NCBI GenBank assembly: GCA_027310325.1
Contig: DAIDBB010000584.1
Location: 1-11,762 of the forward strand
From: a bacterium
GTDB taxonomy: Bacteria; Desulfobacterota; GWC2-55-46
Reading direction: 5' to 3'
DNA: 11,762 nucleotides
Positions within the stretch are counted from its first letter, which is position 1, and the number at the start of each line of letters is the position of its first letter. A model generated the notes under the pieces. It was not told the origin of the DNA, did no database searches, and saw only the letters and a list, made by a program, of their open reading frames with translations. Positions 6,984 through 11,762 of the stretch are shown here, piece by piece. The translations under genes were made by a program, and so were the position numbers.

Positions 6984-7031
6984 CCTGACGAAAAAGGCCC
7001 GGACTTTTTTGTCCGGGCCTTTTTCGTCAGG
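6984..7031. terminator. Bidirectional rho-independent terminator (small ORF / ppdK)
   Basis: A perfect 21-bp inverted repeat has arms at 6984-7004 and 7011-7031 and a T6 loop (7005-7010). The core is GGCCCGGAC/GTCCGGGCC. It is flanked by A5 (6991-6995) and T5 (7020-7024), so a U-tract follows the GC-rich stem in both directions. The right arm contains the last codon and TGA stop of ppdK (7027-7029), so it ends ppdK transcription before the smc promoter. On the plus strand it ends any transcript covering the small ORF. Confidence 0.93.
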
Positions 7032-9774
7032 CGGTCAGAAGTTCTCTTTTCGATGTTTTACTTTTTTTGCTGGTTCTTTTTTTTTTAGCTTTCTTAATTG
7101 GGTACTTGAGTGCCGCCTGCGCGGCCGCCAGCCTTGCTATAGGCACCCTGAAAGGGGAGCAGGACACGTAGTCAAAGCCGTTCCTGTGGCAGAACTCGAC
7201 CGATGACGGGTCTCCGCCGTGCTCGCCGCATATGCCCACCTTGAGCCCGCCTTTGGTCTGCCGCCCCTTTTCAATAGCTATTTTTATAAGGAGCCCCACA
7301 CCGTCCTGGTCCAGCGACTGGAACGGGTCGTTTTTAAGTATCCCGGTCTTCTTTTCATCGACGTAGTCGGGCAGGAACCTCCCGGCGTCGTCCCGTGACA
7401 TCCCGAGGGTCATCTGCGTAAGGTCGTTGGTGCCAAACGAGAAGAAATCCGCTACAGTCGCTATCTGGTCGGCCAGGAGCGCCGCCCTCGGGACCTCGAT
7501 CATGGTTCCGATAAGGTATTTTATCTTTATATGATGCTCGTCCATGACCGCGTCGGCCACTTTTCTGGTCCTGTCGGCGAGTATCGACAGCTCTTTTGCG
7601 TCTATTATGAGCGGAAGCATTATTTCGGTTTCGATGTCCAGGCCCTTTTTCTTGCATTCGCAGGCGGCTTCGATTATGGCCCTGACCTGCATGTCGAGTA
7701 TCTCGGGGTAGGCTATGCAAAGTCTCGAGCCGCGGAGCCCCAGCATCGGATTTGCCTCGTGGAGCCTGTCGATCCTTCTTTTTACGTGGTGGAATGGCAG
7801 GCCCAGCATCTGGGCGAGGTGTTTTTGCTCGTTTTCGGTATGGGGGACGAATTCATGCAAAGGGGGGTCGAGGAGCCTTATGGTAACGGGCCTTGAAGCC
7901 ATCACCCGGAATATCCCGATAAAGTCCCTTCTCTGGAAGGGCAGGAGCTCATCGAGAGACTTTTTCCTTGTCTCCTCGTCATCCGCGATTATCATCCTCT
8001 GTATGGCGATCCTCCGGACGTCGGTATCGAAGAACATGTGCTCGGTCCTGCAAAGCCCTATGCCCTCGGCCCCGAGGCGAAGCGCGTTTTCGGCGTCGTA
8101 AGGGGTGTCGACGTTGGTCCTTACGGCGAGGACCCGGACCTCGTCGGCCCATTTCATGAGCATGTGGTAGGCCTTCGGAAGCTCCGGCTTTATGAGGTTG
8201 AGCGACCCCCGGAAGACCTCCCCGGTCGAGCCGTTTATGGTTATGGCGTCGCCTTCCTTTACGACGGTGTTCCCGACCGAGACCGTTTTCTGGTCATAGT
8301 CTATCGCGAGGTCTTCGCAGCCGACTATGCAGCATTTTCCCCAGCCCCTGGCGACGACCGCCGCGTGGGAGGTCTTTCCGCCGGTCGCGGTAAGTATCCC
8401 CTTGGCCGCGTGCATCCCGCCAACGTCCTCGGGGCTCGTCTCCTTTCTGACGAGTATCACGTTTTTGCCCTCGGCGGTCCTGTCCTCCGCGTCCTTTGCG
8501 GTAAAGACCACCTGCCCGGAAGCCGCTCCGGGAACGGCCGCTATGCCGGTCGCGAAAAGGGATTTCTTCAGTTCGTCACTTGCGATATTCGGGTCTATGA
8601 CCGGGTAGAATATTCCCTCTATGTCCTTGTCGGATATCCGAAGGAGCGCTTCCTCTCTTGTTATGAGCTTCTCTTCTACCATGTCAACGGCTATGCTGAA
8701 CGCGGCCATCGGAGACCTCTTGCCGGTCCTGCATTGGAGGATGTAGAGCTTTCCCTCCTCTATCGTGAATTCTATGTCCTGCATGTCCCGGTAATGTTTT
8801 TCAAGCCGGGTCCTGACGTCGCAGAGCTGCTTGTATATCTTCGGCATGAGCTTTTCGAGGTCGTTAAGGTGGATGGGCGTGCGGATGCCCGCAACGACGT
8901 CCTCTCCCTGGGCGTTCATGAGGAGGTCGCCGTAAAAGACGTTCTCGCCGGTGTTCGGGTCCCTGGTGAAGCAAACCCCGGTGCCGGAGGTGTCCCCCAT
9001 GTTGCCGAAGACCATCTGGACCACGTTTACCGCCGTGCCGAGGAGCCCGTTTATCTTCTCGACCCGCCTGTACGTTACGGCCTTCTCCGCCATCCACGAC
9101 CCTATGACCGCTTCTATGGCGCCCCAGAGCTGCTCCTGGGGGTCCTGAGGGAAGTCCTTGCGCGTATGCTCCCTGTAAACCCCCTTGAGCTTCGGTATCA
9201 GGGCTTCGAGTTCCTCCTCGTTTACGTCGGTATCGAGGACCGGGCGGCGGGTATTGAGCCTGGCCCTTGTCTTCCTCTCTTTTATTTCGTCGAACTCCTC
9301 GTCGAACTTCCTTCTGGGAACTCCCATGGCCGTCGACCCGTACATGATTATGAAACGCCTGTAGGCGTCGAGTGCGAACCGCCTGTTGTTCGTCTTTCTG
9401 GCGAGCCCCTCGATGGTCCTGTCGTTAAGCCCAAGGTTGAGTATCGTCTCCATCATGCCGGGCATGGACCTCGCGGCTCCCGACCTGACCGAGACGAGTA
9501 GCGGGTCGGCCGCGTCGCCGAGCTTCTTGCCGGCAAGTTTTTCGAGACGCGCGAGGTTCTTTTCGACCTCGGACTTGAACCCTGCCGGGAGCTTCCTGGA
9601 GTTCTTATAATAAAAGTCGCAGACCTCTGTTGTAATTGTAAACCCCGCCGGCACGGGAAGCCCTATATTGGTCATCTCCGCCAGGCCCGCGCCTTTGCCC
9701 CCAAGGAGTTCCTTCATACCCCCGTTTCCTTCGGCCTTACCGGCGCCGAAGAAATATACATTCTTTCTGGCCAT
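7027..9774 (-). CDS. ppdK: Pyruvate, phosphate dikinase (PPDK)
   Basis: Cytoplasmic enzyme interconverting pyruvate + ATP + Pi and PEP + AMP + PPi, used for gluconeogenesis or reversibly in PPi-linked glycolysis. It has 915 residues, somewhat longer than the usual ~875-890. The N-terminal ATP-grasp domain (about 1-350) begins with FFGAGKAEG and GGKGAGLAEM and contains MYGSTAMGVPRRKF. The central swivelling domain carries the phospho-accepting His470 in GGKTSHAAVVARG. The C-terminal TIM barrel (about 530-885) binds pyruvate/PEP and has active-site Cys849 in GICGEHGGDP. The last ~25 residues, after AAQAALKYP, are a Lys/Ser/Thr tail (KKAKKKRTSKKSK) not typical of the family and encoded partly by an A10 run. 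The usual GGMTSH is GGKTSH here. The start is supported by GGAGGA about 9 bases upstream. The gene stands alone, divergent from gyrA, and ends in a strong terminator. Confidence 0.96.
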   Translation of the reverse strand: MARKNVYFFGAGKAEGNGGMKELLGGKGAGLAEMTNIGLPVPAGFTITTEVCDFYYKNSRKLPAGFKSEVEKNLARLEKLAGKKLGDAADPLLVSVRSGAARSMPGMMETILNLGLNDRTIEGLARKTNNRRFALDAYRRFIIMYGSTAMGVPRRKFDEEFDEIKERKTRARLNTRRPVLDTDVNEEELEALIPKLKGVYREHTRKDFPQDPQEQLWGAIEAVIGSWMAEKAVTYRRVEKINGLLGTAVNVVQMVFGNMGDTSGTGVCFTRDPNTGENVFYGDLLMNAQGEDVVAGIRTPIHLNDLEKLMPKIYKQLCDVRTRLEKHYRDMQDIEFTIEEGKLYILQCRTGKRSPMAAFSIAVDMVEEKLITREEALLRISDKDIEGIFYPVIDPNIASDELKKSLFATGIAAVPGAASGQVVFTAKDAEDRTAEGKNVILVRKETSPEDVGGMHAAKGILTATGGKTSHAAVVARGWGKCCIVGCEDLAIDYDQKTVSVGNTVVKEGDAITINGSTGEVFRGSLNLIKPELPKAYHMLMKWADEVRVLAVRTNVDTPYDAENALRLGAEGIGLCRTEHMFFDTDVRRIAIQRMIIADDEETRKKSLDELLPFQRRDFIGIFRVMASRPVTIRLLDPPLHEFVPHTENEQKHLAQMLGLPFHHVKRRIDRLHEANPMLGLRGSRLCIAYPEILDMQVRAIIEAACECKKKGLDIETEIMLPLIIDAKELSILADRTRKVADAVMDEHHIKIKYLIGTMIEVPRAALLADQIATVADFFSFGTNDLTQMTLGMSRDDAGRFLPDYVDEKKTGILKNDPFQSLDQDGVGLLIKIAIEKGRQTKGGLKVGICGEHGGDPSSVEFCHRNGFDYVSCSPFRVPIARLAAAQAALKYPIKKAKKKRTSKKSKTSKRELLTA

Positions 9775-9997
9775 AAAAAATATTCCTCCAAATAATAATC
9801 TGTATTGAACCTTGCTTTAAAGAAGGCAAAGAATGAGAAATCCCCGGGAGGTCCGAAAAACCGGAGAAAGAAGATTAACAAAAAAGAGAGAGAAAGTCCA
9901 CCAGGTAATCAAGCCCAGGCGCGGAATACGGCGCGCAGCCCATCCGAAGGGTAAAAACAGGCCCTAAAAGGCCGACCCGTAAGGACTTTTATACCCC
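9775..9997. other. Intergenic region upstream of ppdK (divergent with gyrA)
   Basis: No gene is supported here. Adjacent to ppdK is its ribosome binding site, GGAGGA on the minus strand (9784-9789). A purine-rich stretch lies at about 9863-9897. GGGT...GGCC-CTAAAA-GGCC...ACCC at about 9947-9977 could form a short nested hairpin. On the minus strand TATAAA (9988-9993) could be a -10 for ppdK with a leader of about 205 bases, but its -35 is poor, so the ppdK promoter is unresolved. No tRNA or known riboswitch is recognisable. Confidence 0.5.
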
Positions 9998-10026
9998 TTG
10001 ACAGCAAATTAAATCCTTCATATTAT
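9998..10026 (+). promoter_or_regulatory. Sigma-70 promoter of gyrA
   Basis: TTGACA (9998-10003) is a perfect -35. It is followed after exactly 17 bases by TATTAT (10021-10026), 5 of 6 to TATAAT. Transcription would start near 10033, giving an untranslated leader of about 130 bases before the gyrA ATG at 10162. It is the best promoter match in the window. Confidence 0.75.
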
Positions 10027-10079
10027 AAAAGGATATTTTTTTATAGATACGGGAGCTATTATAGCACGGAATTCCCTGT

Positions 10080-10106
10080 CGCGGGCCTCAAAATGACGGC
10101 CCCGCG
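10080..10106 (+). promoter_or_regulatory. Hairpin in the gyrA leader
   Basis: CGCGGGCC (10080-10087) can pair with GGCCCCGCG (10098-10106), forming 8 GC pairs with one bulged C and a 10-base loop. No T-run follows, so it is not a terminator. A smaller dyad GCTAT-T-ATAGC is at 10055-10065. Function is unknown; mRNA stability or a regulatory fold is possible. Confidence 0.35.
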
Positions 10107-10161
10107 CCAGCGGCTCGCCGATTCCAAAGAATAGGAACAGTTTATAGATAAGAGAGGGGAA

Positions 10162-11762
10162 ATGGCCCAGGAACAGATACCGGTATATATAGAAGATGAA
10201 ATGAAAAAGTCGTACCTCGACTACGCGATGTCCGTCATCGTCGGGAGAGCCCTTCCGGACGCGAGGGACGGACTTAAGCCGGTGCACCGGAGGATCCTCT
10301 ACGCGATGCACGAGATGGGTCTTGAATCCAACAAGCCCTACAAGAAATCGGCCCGCGTTGTCGGAGACGTCATGGGTAAATACCACCCCCACGGCGACAT
10401 GGCCATATACGACGCGATAACAAGGATGGTGCAGAGTTTTTCCCTCAGGTACCCCTTGATCGACGGGCAGGGGAACTTTGGCTCGATCGACGGCGACCCG
10501 CCGGCGGCCATGCGCTATACAGAGGCAAGGATGGCGCGCCTTGCCGGCGAGCTCCTTAAAGACATAGAAAAAGAGACGGTCGATTTCGTTCCGAACTACG
10601 ACGGCGCGTCGAAAGAGCCTATTGTTCTTCCGGCGGCCTTCCCCAACCTCCTCGTAAACGGCTCATCCGGCATAGCCGTCGGCATGGCAACAAACATGCC
10701 GCCCCATAACCTCTCCGAGGTGATAGACGCCCTTATATACCTCATAAAGAACCCCGAGGCACAATTGAAGGAATTGATGAAGCTCATCCCCGGGCCCGAC
10801 TTTCCGACCGCCGGGTTCGTGTACGGCACAAAGGGGATAAAGGAAGCGTATGCCACGGGAAGGGGCGTTATACAGGTTAGGGCCAAGGCCACGGTCGAGA
10901 AGAACCCTCGGACCAACCGCCAGTCCATAGTCATAACAGAGATCCCGTACATGGTCAACAAGGCCAAGCTAATAGAAAGCATCGCCGACCTTGTTAGGGA
11001 CAAGAAGATAGAGGGCATATCCGACGTACGCGACGAGTCCGACAGGGAGGGGATGAGGATAGTAGTCGAGCTCAAGAGGGACGAGGTTGCCGAGGTGATA
11101 ATTAATAACCTCTATCTCCACACCCAGATGAAGACCTCCTTCGGGATAATAAACCTCGCCCTTGTGGACGGCCAGCCCAAGGTCCTGCCGCTGCCGTCGC
11201 TACTCCGAGAGTTCGTGCGCTTCAGGAAAGAGGTCGTCACCAGGCGGACCATCTTTGAGCTCAAGAAAGCAAAGGAAAGGGCCCATATATTGGAGGGCCT
11301 GAAGATCGCCATAGATAACCTCGACGCCGTTATTAAGCTCATAAGGGCGTCCAAGGGGCCGCAGGAGGCCAAGGCCGGACTTATAAAGAACTTTAGCCTC
11401 TCCGACATCCAGGCCCAGGCTATACTCGACATGAGGCTCCAGAGGCTTACGGCTCTTGAGCGGGAGAAGATCGTCGAGGAGTACAAAGAGGTCCTCAAGC
11501 TCATAAAGCACCTCGAAGAGATACTCGCCAGCGAAAAGCTCCTCATGAACGTCATCGTAGACGAGCTCAAGGAGATAAAGGAGCGGTACGGCGACGAGAG
11601 AATGACCCAGATAGTCGAGGAGACCGCCGAGATAACCCTCGAGGATATAATAGCCGAGGAGGACATGGTCGTAACGATCACGAACGGCGGATATATAAAG
11701 AGAAACCCCACCAGCCTCTTCAAGATCCAGAAACGGGGCGGAAAGGGGAAGATGGGGATGAC
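10162..11762 (+). CDS. gyrA: DNA gyrase subunit A, 5' part (runs off the right edge)
   Basis: The subunit of gyrase that cuts and reseals DNA; with GyrB it introduces negative supercoils using ATP. 533 complete codons are present, open to the edge, out of roughly 800-870 expected. The N-terminal DNA-binding domain contains SYLDYAMSVIVGRALPD (17-33), GLKPVHRRIL (37-46) and the quinolone-resistance region around KYHPHGDMAIYD (73-84). The catalytic Tyr119 is in AAMRYTE, preceded by Arg118. Coiled-coil and tower regions follow. QKRGGKG at 523-529 is the GyrA box, which wraps DNA and separates GyrA from topoisomerase IV ParC. Met80 replaces E. coli Ser83, while the Asp87 equivalent (Asp84) is kept. 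The start ATG follows AGAGAGGGGAA and gives the expected N-terminus. gyrB is not adjacent. A strong promoter at 9998-10026 drives it. Confidence 0.95.
   Translation, partial: MAQEQIPVYIEDEMKKSYLDYAMSVIVGRALPDARDGLKPVHRRILYAMHEMGLESNKPYKKSARVVGDVMGKYHPHGDMAIYDAITRMVQSFSLRYPLIDGQGNFGSIDGDPPAAMRYTEARMARLAGELLKDIEKETVDFVPNYDGASKEPIVLPAAFPNLLVNGSSGIAVGMATNMPPHNLSEVIDALIYLIKNPEAQLKELMKLIPGPDFPTAGFVYGTKGIKEAYATGRGVIQVRAKATVEKNPRTNRQSIVITEIPYMVNKAKLIESIADLVRDKKIEGISDVRDESDREGMRIVVELKRDEVAEVIINNLYLHTQMKTSFGIINLALVDGQPKVLPLPSLLREFVRFRKEVVTRRTIFELKKAKERAHILEGLKIAIDNLDAVIKLIRASKGPQEAKAGLIKNFSLSDIQAQAILDMRLQRLTALEREKIVEEYKEVLKLIKHLEEILASEKLLMNVIVDELKEIKERYGDERMTQIVEETAEITLEDIIAEEDMVVTITNGGYIKRNPTSLFKIQKRGGKGKMGM

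Noticed and set aside
8038..9501. 487-codon open frame on the strand opposite ppdK
   Set aside because: It lies wholly inside ppdK, whose codon usage rarely produces stops on the opposite strand. The translation has no recognisable domain, and no SD or promoter was seen.
10162..11762. ParC (topoisomerase IV) instead of GyrA
   Set aside because: The GyrA box QKRGGKG at residues 523-529 is the hallmark of GyrA, and the rest of the sequence reads as GyrA.
1..11762. Mobile element, prophage, CRISPR array, defence system, tRNA or rRNA gene
   Set aside because: I saw no transposase or integrase, no repeated spacer pattern, no long direct or terminal repeats, and no T-loop GGTTCGAATCC-like signature. 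All large genes are core functions with uniform codon use.

Overview
This window is a bacterial chromosomal segment that is mostly housekeeping. It is GC-rich in the genes, with a strong preference for AGG (Arg), ATA (Ile) and CTT/CTC (Leu). No phage, transposase, integrase, plasmid or CRISPR feature is visible. The gene set (canonical Smc, a free-standing Roadblock protein, a long PPDK, a CxxC-type MnmA paired with MtaB) and the codon usage resemble the former Deltaproteobacteria and related anaerobic lineages. That placement is a low-confidence impression, because no alignment could be run.

Layout. (1) 74-2535 (+): mnmA and mtaB, overlapping by 4 bases, form a tRNA anticodon-loop modification operon (s2U34 and ms2t6A37). 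(2) 2545-6537 (-): smc, the chromosome-organising ATPase, is followed 60 bases downstream by a Roadblock/LC7-domain gene. This unit converges on mtaB with only 9 bases between the stop codons. (3) 6538-7026: an intergenic stretch of about 490 bases. It is AT-rich next to smc, where an smc promoter can be proposed. It also holds two adjacent perfect dyads, then a 38-codon ORF behind a near-ideal Shine-Dalgarno that contains an 11-G run. A 21-bp perfect bidirectional terminator closes the region. (4) 7027-9774 (-): ppdK, pyruvate phosphate dikinase, with an unusual lysine-rich C-terminal tail. (5) 9775-10161: a divergent intergenic region with a near-consensus sigma-70 promoter firing toward gyrA and a leader of about 130 bases. 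(6) 10162 to the right edge (+): gyrA, 5' part only. It covers the breakage-reunion domain up to the GyrA box, with Met at the position of E. coli Ser83.

How the genes fit together. MnmA and MtaB act on the anticodon loop and can both act on tRNA-Lys(UUU). Smc and gyrase both act on chromosome topology but are not co-transcribed here. PPDK links pyruvate and PEP for gluconeogenesis or PPi-linked glycolysis.

I see no clear multi-gene novel system. The least explained element is the self-contained small unit at 6751-7031 (dyads, consensus SD, 38-codon ORF with a G11 tract, strong terminator). It could encode a small protein or be a structured or regulatory RNA. Other points worth checking are the CxxC active site of MnmA, the smc-Roadblock pairing, the PPDK tail with its A10 tract and GGKTSH motif, and Met80 of GyrA.
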